Virus record (IMG/VR): IMGVR_UViG_3300030406_003049
Location: 30,948 to 94,947 of that record
Length of the DNA stretch: 64,000 nt
DNA from: a virus
Reading direction: 5' to 3' (one strand)
Within the stretch, counting starts at the first letter, position 1. Every line of letters starts with the position of its first letter. Below the pieces are notes generated by a model that saw nothing but the letters and a program-made list of their open reading frames with translations, was not told the origin of the DNA and did not search any database. Shown in pieces: positions 47,660-57,450 of the stretch. Position numbers and translations under genes: made by a program.

Positions 47660-49306
47660 ATGACAGAAAAACGAAGACGGTTCTCTTTCACAAATCTTTT
47701 TAGGCGCACTACACCAAAACCTGCTGATAGGAATATCTACAACATGGGTATTCAAGAAAGGCAAAACAATTACATGATGACTGCCCCCATCATCTACTCT
47801 ATGGTTCAACAATCAGTAATTGTTAGAACTTGTATAACCCAACTTAAACAAGAAGTTTACAGAAGAGGCTATGTTTGGGAAAAGGCATTTGAAGCCCGTT
47901 GTAATAATTGTGGTAAAGAACATACTAGACCTGTTCAAGAATGTTCTAGGTGTGGTTCTACTGACTTAAGGACTCCCGACATGAAACAACTACAATACGC
48001 TGAAAAGTTCTTAGAGGGATATGTAAATTCTTCCGAGCAACTATTTATTGATGTGTTAAAAGAATTAGAAGACGACTTGAATATCATGGACGACGCTTAT
48101 ATCGTTATGGTAAAAGAATACTTCTTAGACGGTAATGGTAAAATTAGAATGCACCGTATCAAAGAAATATATCGTGGCGACCCAGTGACAATGTTCATTT
48201 ATGCTGATGAAGACGGAGTAAAAGGAAATAAAGGATTTACTTGTGTTCATCATAGAGATGTTGTTTCAACAGAACCACACGATAGTTGCGAAACATGCGG
48301 TTCTCCTCTTATGCCTATACACTATGTAAATAGAGCAAAGGGAGATGAACAGTATTTCTTAGAAGGAGAAGTATTACATTTTAGTAAGTATAGTCCTTCA
48401 AGACTCTATGGTTTTTCTCCTGTAATTACACTTTACAATCATATTATGACTTTAATTGCTATGGAAAATTATGTCAATTCCGCCTATACTAAGAGCAGAA
48501 TGCCTAGAGGATTATTAGCAGTTCAAACTAGAAACATGGATTCAATGAGAGCCTTTTGGAGAGGAGTAAAAGAAAAGATGGAGGCAGACCCTCATTTTAT
48601 TCCTGTAATGGGAATAGAAGCAGAAGGTGGGAAAGGCGCAGTTGAATGGATTAAGTTCATGGATAGCCTAAAAGAAATGGATTATATTTCTGTTAAAGAT
48701 GATTTAAGAGATAGAATATCAGCGTTCTATGGAGTAAGTAAAGTCTTCATGGCTGATAATACTACAAGTGGTGGATTGAATAATGAAGGTATGCAAATTC
48801 TTGTTACCAATAGAGCCGTTCAAATGGCTCAAAATGTTTACAATGAATATGTATTTCCTTATCTTGTAAAGCAATTTGGTATTACAGATTGGAAACTAAA
48901 GTTGCCTCCAAGTGAAGAAGAAGATGAGATTGCAGGATTAAGAAAGAAAGAGATTGAAGTTAATATAGCGGCATCAATAAAAAACTTAGGTTTTGAAGTT
49001 GATATGGACGAAGACGGTAATTTCACATATAAAAAACCCGAACCACAACCGGAACAAAAACCGGAGGGAGAAGAAGATAAGCCACTTGAAAAAGACCCAC
49101 TAGCAGGTTCTAATTTAGACCAAAGGGACTTAGATGAACAAACAAGAATGTTTGCAGAAGGTGGCGGTAGTAAACCACAAGAGAATCCACCCGCTACTAG
49201 AAATAAACCTTCTATGAGTAGAGGGCCGGATAAAAGATTAAGCGGATTGCCGGAAGACGCAGGAAATCAAAATGTAGATAGAAGAAGTGAAAGGAGGACA
49301 GGTTAA
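47660..49306 (+). CDS. Portal protein with zinc-finger inserts
   Basis: 548 residues. 'APIIYSMVQQSVIVRTCIT', then 'DDAYIVMVKEY', 'VLHFSKYSPSRLYGFSPVI' and 'SAFYGVSKVFMADNTTSGGL' match the wing, stem and clip order of HK97/SPP1-type portals. Two CxxCG sites lie in an insert (CNNCG and CSRCG, about residues 81-100), with 'CETCG' further on, unusual for portals. The Pro/Glu-rich C-terminus is probably disordered. Confidence 0.85.
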   Translation: MTEKRRRFSFTNLFRRTTPKPADRNIYNMGIQERQNNYMMTAPIIYSMVQQSVIVRTCITQLKQEVYRRGYVWEKAFEARCNNCGKEHTRPVQECSRCGSTDLRTPDMKQLQYAEKFLEGYVNSSEQLFIDVLKELEDDLNIMDDAYIVMVKEYFLDGNGKIRMHRIKEIYRGDPVTMFIYADEDGVKGNKGFTCVHHRDVVSTEPHDSCETCGSPLMPIHYVNRAKGDEQYFLEGEVLHFSKYSPSRLYGFSPVITLYNHIMTLIAMENYVNSAYTKSRMPRGLLAVQTRNMDSMRAFWRGVKEKMEADPHFIPVMGIEAEGGKGAVEWIKFMDSLKEMDYISVKDDLRDRISAFYGVSKVFMADNTTSGGLNNEGMQILVTNRAVQMAQNVYNEYVFPYLVKQFGITDWKLKLPPSEEEDEIAGLRKKEIEVNIAASIKNLGFEVDMDEDGNFTYKKPEPQPEQKPEGEEDKPLEKDPLAGSNLDQRDLDEQTRMFAEGGGSKPQENPPATRNKPSMSRGPDKRLSGLPEDAGNQNVDRRSERRTG

Positions 49307-49533
49307 TGACAGAAGATAATAGACAGAAAGAGATTAGACTAAAGAAAGAATTAGCGAGAGTTAGGACACAGAATGCAAATGAAACTAGAAAGACCACAAA
49401 GAATCGTGATTTTTCTATTGGTGGATTACCACCGGACACAACTCATAAGGCTATAAGAGCATCTAATGATGTTCCCGATGTTATCTTACCCCCACAAAAA
49501 AGGAGAGGTAAGAAAGAGAATATTCCGTTTTGA
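49306..49533 (+). CDS. Small charged protein, 75 aa
   Basis: Begins MTEDNRQKEIRLKKELARV, a coiled coil, then 'IGGLPPDTTHKAIRASND' and a Lys/Arg end. Overlaps the portal stop by one base; perhaps a portal-linked assembly factor. Unknown. Confidence 0.6.
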   Translation: MTEDNRQKEIRLKKELARVRTQNANETRKTTKNRDFSIGGLPPDTTHKAIRASNDVPDVILPPQKRRGKKENIPF

Positions 49534-49542
49534 GGCGATACT

Positions 49543-52500
49543 ATGTTTATGAAGGCTATCTTATACAATAAAGAAGACGACCTTCATTTTTTGTTGAAGT
49601 GCTTAGTTGAAAAAATAGAAGATGATTTATTATTAAAGCAAGAAGATGATGATAATTTCCTTGAACCTGAATCAAGAGCAGATGATAAATTAGAAGATTC
49701 TATTTTTGCTGAAACTAGTCTTCAAGACATGGTAGAAGAAGACGCTATCAAAGATTCGGACTTTGGAGATATTAAAGAAGGCAAAAGCGATGATAAAGTA
49801 AAGGCCAAAGTAATGAATAAACTTTCTACAGGATTTTACGCTGATGTTAAACGAGCAATAGAAGCCGAACAAAAGAAAAGTCCCACGCCACTAACTAGAC
49901 AACAAAAAGAAAAAATTACTTTTGATTTAAGAGAAAAAGCCTACGAGAAATTTATTAGTGAAGGTAAACCACTTGAAATCAAACTAAAAAATACTAGTTA
50001 TAAGTGGACAGTTGATGAAATAAAAGATACATGGAAAGAGTTTACTGCTGATAGAGATAGGGAATTAAGAAGACAACAATATGTAAAAGACAAGGCTGAA
50101 TTAAAAAACGCTAAAAGGTTTTTAGATAGTTTTGATGATGATGCTAAGTTATTAGATAGAGCAAGAGAATATGCACAAAAGACTAAAATGGATTTACTCT
50201 CAAGTATGTTAGTTAGTGAAAGAATTGGTAATGTATATGATGTTATTGATGAAAGCGATGAAAATATAGAATTATTTAATTATTACAAGAAAAAATTGGG
50301 TGATGCGGCATTTAGATTCAACGCAGGTAATGTGGCTTTGCTTAGAGAAGAAAGAAGGGGAATGTATAGGAAACACCCTAAAGGAACACCCGCAAGAAAG
50401 ACAATTGATGAATATTTTACAAAAAGAACAGAATTAACTAATAAAATAACTGCCTTAAATCGTGAATCACTTGACCTTTTTGGTAAGTTCAAAAAAGACC
50501 CAAAAAAACTTGAAGAAGAAGCCGAGAAATTAGATAACAAAATAAAAGAGGCAACAGAAAAAGTAAAAGAATTAGATAAAAATATAGATAAAAACCTACC
50601 TAAAGATGAAAAAGGAAAACCTATGTGGGCGGCTGAATATAAATTAACAGATGAAGAAAAGAAAGAGTATCAAGATAGAATAAAAGAACTGGAAACTAAA
50701 ACAAAAGAAGATGAAAAGTTCCTCAAAGAAATTCAAAGAGATAGTGTAAAAGTTAGCCCTATACAAGTCATGCAAGCGGATAAAGACCTTGCAGGTGTGG
50801 CTAAAAAATTAAAGCAACTATTAGAAAATCAAGCAGTAAAAGACTATCTAAAAGGCAAGAAAAACCCATTAGAAGGTAAGGAATTAACGGCCTATATGAA
50901 AGGGTCTTATAGTGATGCTAAATTAAGAGCATTTTTAGAAACTGATGCTAAGTCTAAAGGAATAAGAGATAAAGCAAGAGGAAAAAGAATACCTTTGGGT
51001 GATGGTGCAGGAGTAAAGAAAGAAGCGTATAGAAGAATATACAATTACATTCAATTTCTTACAGAACAAGTAAAAGAAAAGAGTAAGAAAGGAACTGTTA
51101 AAAGAGCAGTTAAAAGAATACAAGATTCACTAGAAGAACACAATGATAAGTTGTTTAGAGATTTAGATTCTCAACAAAGAAAAAGATTTGGTTCGGCTAG
51201 TAAATATACAAGAGCCGCTTATTCAACTTTGGCTAGGTCATTAAAGAACATGAAAGAGATTTCGGATAGGCAAGATACTAGCGATAACAAAAGAATGCTA
51301 CAAGCAAAGAAAGTCCTAGAGAATGAAAAATATGGTATGACATTAATGAGAGATTTGATGAATATTGCTTTGGGTCAAAAACTAGAGAAACCTCCTAAGA
51401 AACAAAGAAAGGACTCAAAAGGGCGTAGCCAACAAAGTGCAATTACTAGAAAAATAAAGGCACTAAGACAAAAAATATCGGAAAGCGATGAAGAGTTCAA
51501 AACCATAGAAGAAAAATTAAAAGAAGGTAAGCGTCTAACCGATGAAGAAACAACTAAGTATTTAGATTTTAAAAAGGATAGAGAAGACTTACCGAATAAA
51601 ATAAAAGAACTTACTACTAAACTTAGAGGAAAAATTAGTGATTCTACTAAAGATGGAGGGTTTGCCGAAGGAACTCCTGCTAGTCTTAGGGAACAACAAA
51701 AAGAAAGACAAAGTAAAAGAGGCATGACTCCAAAAAGAAAACCCTCTAAAAGAACTCCATATGAAGAGTTCCGTAGCAAAGTTCTATATGGTGCTATGAG
51801 CGCAAAAAGAAGTGCAGTAAAAGAAAACCCTAAGTTTGTTGAAAGGTATTTGAAAGAAAACCCCGATGATAAAGAATACATAGGGGAATTGAAAAAAGCC
51901 GAAGATGTAGGAGAAAAAACTGGACTCAACGCATTTAGATTCTTTGATGTTAATATGGTTGGTAAGACATATGTCTTGGAAGAAAGAGAATCGGCCTTAG
52001 ATACAAAAGACCCTAATTACGCAGACATAGAAAAGTTTGCTAATCAAATTAAAGATATTTTATCCGATAAAAAAATAATGTCGGCAATAGAAAAAACATA
52101 TTCTAAATTAACAGGAGGAACTGTTTTTGGACAAGATAAAAGAAGTGCTGAAAAGAGAAAGCAGATTTCAACCGCATTAGAATCATTGAAGCCATTGATA
52201 AGTGAAAGAAGAAAATTGAAGAAATTACTTAGACCTATACCGGATTTTTTGGTAAAAGAAATGATTGAAGATAAAGAAACACTTTCTACAAACTTCATGC
52301 AATTTTTGAGGGCTTTTGAGAAAATAAAAATAGTTGATGTTTCTAATATATTAGTTAATAATAATAAATTAGTATCGGACAAAAATAAAGTGAAAGGCAT
52401 AGGAGGAAGCCCTTACTATAATATATTCAACACCCCTATATTATTCCCAATACCCATTAAAGATATAACTAAAGAGATAGGCTACGATAAAGACTTGGAA

Positions 52501-53613
52501 GCAAAACTAATAAGAGAAACAAGAGATAAAATTAGCGAAGACCCAGATTCATTTTTAAGGGATTATTGGAATATTGTTATTGAAAAGATAAAATATGATA
52601 TGGACGAATTAGGTAATATATATGGGTCGGACGAAGGAAGAAAGGAGGCTTACATTGAACAGGCGAAAAAGAATGCGCCTTACAACCTCTTGACAGATAT
52701 ACAAGAAGAATTTTCAAGAATACATAATCCTAGCAACAAAAAGAAAAAAGCATTTGATGAGTTTTTCTTGGCTTTAGATAAAAAACAAGATGGTAAGGCA
52801 TTCTTTAAAGAAATTGAAGATTTAATAAAATCAATAGTTAAACTACAAAAAGCATATCTAACAAAAGAAGCCAAAACAAGCGAGCCTACCGATTTGAATA
52901 AAACAGCAAGAGAATATGCTATTGAAGCAATCCGTAGAATGGATAATGCAATTGATGATAGAACTATTGACCCCGATTCAACAAGAGATGATTTAGAAAG
53001 TGTGAAAACTTTTAAGCAAAAAACATTTAGATTTACTTCCCCTATTCCTATTTCAGTTGATAACGGAAAAGCAATTATTATGGGAGCATTACAACCGATA
53101 GCGAATCAAAAAATGGTTAGTAGTGTAGAGGGAATATTTGAAACAGACATAGATGATAGCATTTTAATTGAAGCCCTTGAAAAACAATTCTTGAATTATT
53201 TTAATCAAAACAAAGAAAAAATAGAGGAAATTGTTGGAGAAGAAAAAGAAATATATGATTTTCAAACTGCTATGTTAGAACAAATAAGAGATGATTTTGA
53301 AGATTTGATAAAAACTTTCAAGAGCAAAAAGACTGTAATTGATATGAGCAAAGTGGACTTTGATATTAACGATACCAACTTAAGAAAAATATTAACTGAT
53401 GCTCAATTTGGTGAAGACCTAGCAAAAATACTTGAGACAGATTTCACCGATGTTTACGATTCTTATGTTAAAAGATTGAATAAAGTAAAAACAATACATG
53501 TAAAAAATACTGAAAAGGCAAAAGAAATATCAAAGGATTTAATTCAAACCATTGGAACTTTAGAAGAAGATAACCCAACATACAAAACAAAAGAAGGAGA
53601 GGAAGAAGAATGA
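49543..53613 (+). CDS. Giant coiled-coil protein, 1,356 aa
   Basis: The largest gene here. Mostly Lys/Glu-rich helices with heptad patterning (for example 'EEEAEKLDNKIKEATEKVKE'). A Gly/Lys/Arg-rich 'LREQQKERQSKRGMTPKRKP' segment lies in the middle, and 'FRFTSPIPISVDNGKAIIMG' is one beta part. No enzyme motif found. Lying between portal and capsid genes and rivaling tape-measure or internal core proteins in size, it is a good internal virion candidate. No W-tag at either end. Confidence 0.55.
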   Translation: MFMKAILYNKEDDLHFLLKCLVEKIEDDLLLKQEDDDNFLEPESRADDKLEDSIFAETSLQDMVEEDAIKDSDFGDIKEGKSDDKVKAKVMNKLSTGFYADVKRAIEAEQKKSPTPLTRQQKEKITFDLREKAYEKFISEGKPLEIKLKNTSYKWTVDEIKDTWKEFTADRDRELRRQQYVKDKAELKNAKRFLDSFDDDAKLLDRAREYAQKTKMDLLSSMLVSERIGNVYDVIDESDENIELFNYYKKKLGDAAFRFNAGNVALLREERRGMYRKHPKGTPARKTIDEYFTKRTELTNKITALNRESLDLFGKFKKDPKKLEEEAEKLDNKIKEATEKVKELDKNIDKNLPKDEKGKPMWAAEYKLTDEEKKEYQDRIKELETKTKEDEKFLKEIQRDSVKVSPIQVMQADKDLAGVAKKLKQLLENQAVKDYLKGKKNPLEGKELTAYMKGSYSDAKLRAFLETDAKSKGIRDKARGKRIPLGDGAGVKKEAYRRIYNYIQFLTEQVKEKSKKGTVKRAVKRIQDSLEEHNDKLFRDLDSQQRKRFGSASKYTRAAYSTLARSLKNMKEISDRQDTSDNKRMLQAKKVLENEKYGMTLMRDLMNIALGQKLEKPPKKQRKDSKGRSQQSAITRKIKALRQKISESDEEFKTIEEKLKEGKRLTDEETTKYLDFKKDREDLPNKIKELTTKLRGKISDSTKDGGFAEGTPASLREQQKERQSKRGMTPKRKPSKRTPYEEFRSKVLYGAMSAKRSAVKENPKFVERYLKENPDDKEYIGELKKAEDVGEKTGLNAFRFFDVNMVGKTYVLEERESALDTKDPNYADIEKFANQIKDILSDKKIMSAIEKTYSKLTGGTVFGQDKRSAEKRKQISTALESLKPLISERRKLKKLLRPIPDFLVKEMIEDKETLSTNFMQFLRAFEKIKIVDVSNILVNNNKLVSDKNKVKGIGGSPYYNIFNTPILFPIPIKDITKEIGYDKDLEAKLIRETRDKISEDPDSFLRDYWNIVIEKIKYDMDELGNIYGSDEGRKEAYIEQAKKNAPYNLLTDIQEEFSRIHNPSNKKKKAFDEFFLALDKKQDGKAFFKEIEDLIKSIVKLQKAYLTKEAKTSEPTDLNKTAREYAIEAIRRMDNAIDDRTIDPDSTRDDLESVKTFKQKTFRFTSPIPISVDNGKAIIMGALQPIANQKMVSSVEGIFETDIDDSILIEALEKQFLNYFNQNKEKIEEIVGEEKEIYDFQTAMLEQIRDDFEDLIKTFKSKKTVIDMSKVDFDINDTNLRKILTDAQFGEDLAKILETDFTDVYDSYVKRLNKVKTIHVKNTEKAKEISKDLIQTIGTLEEDNPTYKTKEGEEEE

Positions 53614-53969
53614 CATGGGATTACTACGAGGAAGGTAAAGAATTTACCATAAAGAAAGAAGAAAAAGTAAAGAAGAATATCTTAGACACATTGGATAAGA
53701 AACAAACTAAGCGTCTAAAGAAAGTATTACAAGCGGCACAACCAACTGAATTTTTTGGACAAGATTTTACAAAACTAGGTGAATTAGTATCGGCATTAAA
53801 AGATGTTGAATTAGTTAAATCCGATAAGAAACTTACAAAGAAGATGAAGTCTATGGAAGAACGGAATGTAGATATAGTCGCTTCGGCTACGGAACTCCGT
53901 AAGGACTATGAGTTGCTTTACAGACAATTAAGAGATTTAGTATATCCACCAAAGGAGGAAAAGAGATGA
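53610..53969 (+). CDS. Helical late protein, 119 aa, weak W start
   Basis: Begins MTWDYYEEGKEFTIKKEE: M-T-W is kept but the I-L-K part is not, so I do not count it as a sure tag. The rest is helical ('KQTKRLKKVLQAAQPTEFF'). Overlaps the giant gene by 4 nt. Confidence 0.6.
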   Translation: MTWDYYEEGKEFTIKKEEKVKKNILDTLDKKQTKRLKKVLQAAQPTEFFGQDFTKLGELVSALKDVELVKSDKKLTKKMKSMEERNVDIVASATELRKDYELLYRQLRDLVYPPKEEKR

Positions 53970-54214
53970 GCGAAGAAAATACAATTAATGAAGAACTACT
54001 TGAGATTATTAAAGCCCTTAGTGCTAAGATAGAAAGTTTAGAGAAAGCAGTTTACAATGACGATAATCTACTAATGAAGTCCGGTTTTGTTGTTGTAGAT
54101 AGTCCAACTCCCAAAATGAATCATGGAACTATCGGTGGTTCACCATTGAAAGATGTTGGAAATATGGATTGGAAAGATATTCATAAGATGGTAGAAAATG
54201 TAGGTGGACAATAA
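53966..54214 (+). CDS. Small scaffold-like protein with C-terminal W-tag, 82 aa
   Basis: A helical start (MSEENTINEELLEIIKALSA), then a flexible middle and the end GNMDWKDIHKMVENVGGQ. The same peptide closes the protease-scaffold protein (DMDWSDIHKMVGGI). Scaffold C-termini commonly bind the capsid shell, so this may be a second scaffold or an adaptor. Confidence 0.65.
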   Translation: MSEENTINEELLEIIKALSAKIESLEKAVYNDDNLLMKSGFVVVDSPTPKMNHGTIGGSPLKDVGNMDWKDIHKMVENVGGQ

Positions 54215-54579
54215 TGGCTGAAAATTGGAAGGAAATATTGAAGGCGGCTATGCCGATAGGACAAATGCAAAGAGATACAGAAAGTAATTTAAGTAATATC
54301 GTAAATAAATTAATTGAAGAGACTAAATACACTGATAGGCTCAATAAAAAATTAGGAAAGGCAGTTAGAGCAAATCCCGATAAAGAAATCTATGTTGTTC
54401 CTTCTCCTATTTTTAATAGGATTTCTCAAAAGTTTAGGTTTAGAGGACAACCCGAAAAGATAGTAGATATGCTAGAACAAAAATTAGCCCAAGAATATCA
54501 AGCAGAAAAGGTAGTAATCTTTCCTAAAGAAATAAGATTTGAGGGAATAAAACAACCTCCCGAAGAAGATACAATATAA
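54214..54579 (+). CDS. W-tagged late protein, 121 aa
   Basis: Begins MAENWKEILKAAMPIGQMQ: the tag is set two residues in. Followed by helical segments and 'SPIFNRISQKFRFRGQPEKI'. It directly follows the C-terminally tagged protein, sharing one base. Confidence 0.6.
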   Translation: MAENWKEILKAAMPIGQMQRDTESNLSNIVNKLIEETKYTDRLNKKLGKAVRANPDKEIYVVPSPIFNRISQKFRFRGQPEKIVDMLEQKLAQEYQAEKVVIFPKEIRFEGIKQPPEEDTI

Positions 54580-54593
54580 AGAGAGTTGATATA

Positions 54594-54836
54594 ATGCCGG
54601 AAAGAGTAAGTAAAGAAGAAAGAATAGTTAGCCTTGCTATTGAAAAAGCAAGAAAGGCTAAAGAAGAATTAAGCGCAAAGAAAAGAAAGAACATTGAGCC
54701 AACTCAACTATTGGAAATAGATACTGACCCCGAAGTTGAAAAGATTAAGAGGCCAAAGGTGCAAGATGCTTCTAAGATTACTAATCAAACTCAAAAGAAA
54801 GAAGGGTATGGTTTAGCCGGTGAAACTAACAAGTGA
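54594..54836 (+). CDS. Charged late protein, 80 aa
   Basis: A Lys/Glu-rich helix ('IVSLAIEKARKAKEELSAKK') followed by a disordered-looking tail. No motif. Close to the ligase-like gene downstream (7 nt). Confidence 0.55.
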   Translation: MPERVSKEERIVSLAIEKARKAKEELSAKKRKNIEPTQLLEIDTDPEVEKIKRPKVQDASKITNQTQKKEGYGLAGETNK

Positions 54837-54842
54837 TGTAAT

Positions 54843-57392
54843 ATGCCTCTCCTTATTGAGAAGGATAAGTCAATATCCACAGATATTCTAAGACTCTTTG
54901 AAAGAACGAGAGTCGCTTATCTTTCAGCAAGAACCGACCCAAAAGAATACGGTTCTAAATGGAGAAACGCAGTAAATAAAATCAAAGAAGCATATGAAAT
55001 GACCGACGCTCTTTCAAATGAACTTAAGGATTATATTGATGAAGACTTATTAGAATCAAATGATGTTTCCGATGTTAGCACCAACAATGCTGAAAAGTTA
55101 TATGAAGGAATCAAAGCACTAAGATATTCTTCCGATGAAGTTAGCGACCCTTTCGCTAAAAAGTTCAAAGGTAATGTGTTAGAAGCATTATTAGAATCAC
55201 CCGAACTTATGATTAAGTTTGTTCACTACGCTATTAGAGAAGATGATAAGGCACTACCAAAGGAAGCGTATTCAATCAAAGATATGAAGCCCGATGATAT
55301 TACAGACGGTTTAACAGGATTAGATTTAGAAGTTGATGATGTTGCACTTTACATCATAGAACATTATGGTGATGGTAAAGATTCTAAAAAAGTAGAAACA
55401 AAAGTAAAAGCCGCTATGAATATGTTAGAATTAATATTCTTATCTAAAAATACTAAACAAGATTGGGCGGAACTAGAGGACATAGATACTGAATTAGATG
55501 AAGCGAAGGCTAAAGATGATAAAGACGAGGATAAAAAAACTATTCTCAAAGAAAAGAAGTCCAATGAAGAAAAAGCCCAAAGTGATTTTATTATTCCTAA
55601 CAAACCAATGTATAGAATATTCACAATAGAAGACATGAATGAGTTGAAAGGTTTTACAGGTGAATTTTATGTTCAAGAAAAATACGATGGTTTTAGAATA
55701 CAACTTCATAAGATAGATAAGAACATAAAAATCTATGACTATACAGGTAAAGACATTACATCAAAGTGTAAAGAAGCAGTTGAAGAACTAAAGAAAAAAC
55801 ATTTCGGTGATTGTATATTAGATGCTTCTTTGGTTTTATTTGATGGTGAAGATTCACTAAAAAGAAAAGAAGCCGTAGAATATTTAGAAGGTAAAAGAGA
55901 AGGAACACCTAGAATACATGTCTTTGATATTATGAGACACAATGAAGAAAACCTAATGGAAGATACTTTACAGAACAGAATGCAAATAATGTTCAACAAC
56001 TATTCTATTCATTCTACCGAAGCACTAACATTCCCATCTAAAAAAGATACAAGAGTAGCGGATAATCTAAAAGATGTTGAAGAATATTCTAAGAAGATTA
56101 TGGAGATGCCTACTGCCGAAGGAGTTATGATAAAAGATGCGACTTCAACATACTTCTTAGGAACTAAGAAAAATCCAAAGTGGATTAGATGGAAGCCTGT
56201 AGTAGAATTAGATTTGATTGTTCTTGATAAAAAACAAAGTGGTTCTAACTATTCTTACAAGTTAGGAGCAGGGCCAGTTGAAGAAGGAGATGAAAAAATA
56301 GAAGGTGTGAATTACCTTAATGTTGGTAGTGCAACTAATACTAAAGTTTCAGCCGATGTTGGAAACATAGTTAGAGTTTCAATAGATAAGGTCAAAGAAG
56401 TCAAAGGAAAACCTATGGTTTATTCAGCAAAGATAAATGAAATTGCTGAATCTATTACACCCGATAAATTAGTGACATTACAAATGCTAGTAAAAGATAC
56501 TGATAAATCACTAAATTATACAGTAGAAGAAGTAGAAAAAGGAATTGTAATTACAGACCATATTCACGGTGAAGCCAATATAATTATCAAAGGAGACATG
56601 GAAGGTTTTACTATCTATGGTTTTGAAAGAGATAATTTAATGGCTAAAAATGCAATTATGGATTTAGACTTATGGAAAAATCAAGCAGAAGAAATAATGA
56701 AAACAAAACAATCTAAACTTACAGTTGCTATATTTAATTACTTGAAAGAAAAAGGAGCAAAAACTCCTAAAGAAGTTCACAACTTTTTGGTAAAGAATCA
56801 TAAAGATAACTACCAAGATATATTAGAAAGCAAAGAAAGCAAAGTAAAAGATTGGTTTGAAAATAGAGATGGTATATCTTTTGATGCTAAAACAAAGAAA
56901 CTATTTGCTGAAAATGATAAAATAATGTTAGATTCAATTAAAAAAGAATATAAAACACCCGAAGAATATAGACAAGGGCAATATAAATTATATCTTAGAG
57001 ATGATGATAATTTAAATTTAGTGATGAAATTGGGTGATGAAAGCATTAATTGGTTAATACGATTAGATTCACAAGATGATATTTTTGAATTGTTTGGTAA
57101 AGCAGGTAAGTTCCCTGCTATCGTTGCTAAGAATATTTCAAAAAGAAAACTGTTAGATAGTGGAGATGTTAAATTAGGAGTTCAAAGAGAAGGCTACCAT
57201 GAATATTTCTTAGATGGTAATAAATTTGAAACTAAACTCCATGTTAGAATGCTTGAAGTTAAAGGAAAAAGAATGTGGTTAGCATGGACAGGCTATGAAC
57301 AGAAACCTGCTGATACTGATACAGATAGAGGCTTATGGAACATTTATGAAGATAAGTTTAGCAGTCTTAAATTACCTCCAAAAGAGGACTAA
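54843..57392 (+). CDS. DNA ligase-like nucleotidyltransferase in the virion block, 849 aa
   Basis: Residues ~255-600 form a ligase domain: motif I VQEKYDGFRI (K280), motif III at 'CILDASLVLFDG', IV 'TAEGVMIKD', V 'WIRWKPVVELDLIVLD'. In motif III the Glu of the canonical L-D-G/A-E is Ser. The N-terminal 250 residues are a charged helical domain, and the C-terminal 250 have 'GVQREGYHEYFLDGNKFET' of unknown role. It sits between scaffold-like and protease genes rather than with replication genes, so it may be packaged or act in assembly. The 7927 gene is the likely replicative ligase. Confidence 0.75.
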   Translation: MPLLIEKDKSISTDILRLFERTRVAYLSARTDPKEYGSKWRNAVNKIKEAYEMTDALSNELKDYIDEDLLESNDVSDVSTNNAEKLYEGIKALRYSSDEVSDPFAKKFKGNVLEALLESPELMIKFVHYAIREDDKALPKEAYSIKDMKPDDITDGLTGLDLEVDDVALYIIEHYGDGKDSKKVETKVKAAMNMLELIFLSKNTKQDWAELEDIDTELDEAKAKDDKDEDKKTILKEKKSNEEKAQSDFIIPNKPMYRIFTIEDMNELKGFTGEFYVQEKYDGFRIQLHKIDKNIKIYDYTGKDITSKCKEAVEELKKKHFGDCILDASLVLFDGEDSLKRKEAVEYLEGKREGTPRIHVFDIMRHNEENLMEDTLQNRMQIMFNNYSIHSTEALTFPSKKDTRVADNLKDVEEYSKKIMEMPTAEGVMIKDATSTYFLGTKKNPKWIRWKPVVELDLIVLDKKQSGSNYSYKLGAGPVEEGDEKIEGVNYLNVGSATNTKVSADVGNIVRVSIDKVKEVKGKPMVYSAKINEIAESITPDKLVTLQMLVKDTDKSLNYTVEEVEKGIVITDHIHGEANIIIKGDMEGFTIYGFERDNLMAKNAIMDLDLWKNQAEEIMKTKQSKLTVAIFNYLKEKGAKTPKEVHNFLVKNHKDNYQDILESKESKVKDWFENRDGISFDAKTKKLFAENDKIMLDSIKKEYKTPEEYRQGQYKLYLRDDDNLNLVMKLGDESINWLIRLDSQDDIFELFGKAGKFPAIVAKNISKRKLLDSGDVKLGVQREGYHEYFLDGNKFETKLHVRMLEVKGKRMWLAWTGYEQKPADTDTDRGLWNIYEDKFSSLKLPPKED

Positions 57393-57450
57393 TTGTTTAA
57401 AATAACCGTGTGTATTATATATTAGAAGTAAATTTTTTCCATATGAGCAA
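57393..57450 (+). promoter_or_regulatory. Promoter before protease-capsid genes
   Basis: GTTTAAAATAA (57396-57406), identical to the word at 30901, and TTATATATT (about 57415) lie before the ATG at 57451. Both are TATA-like. A separate promoter for the capsid genes would allow high expression. No classical ribosome-binding site is seen. Confidence 0.45.
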
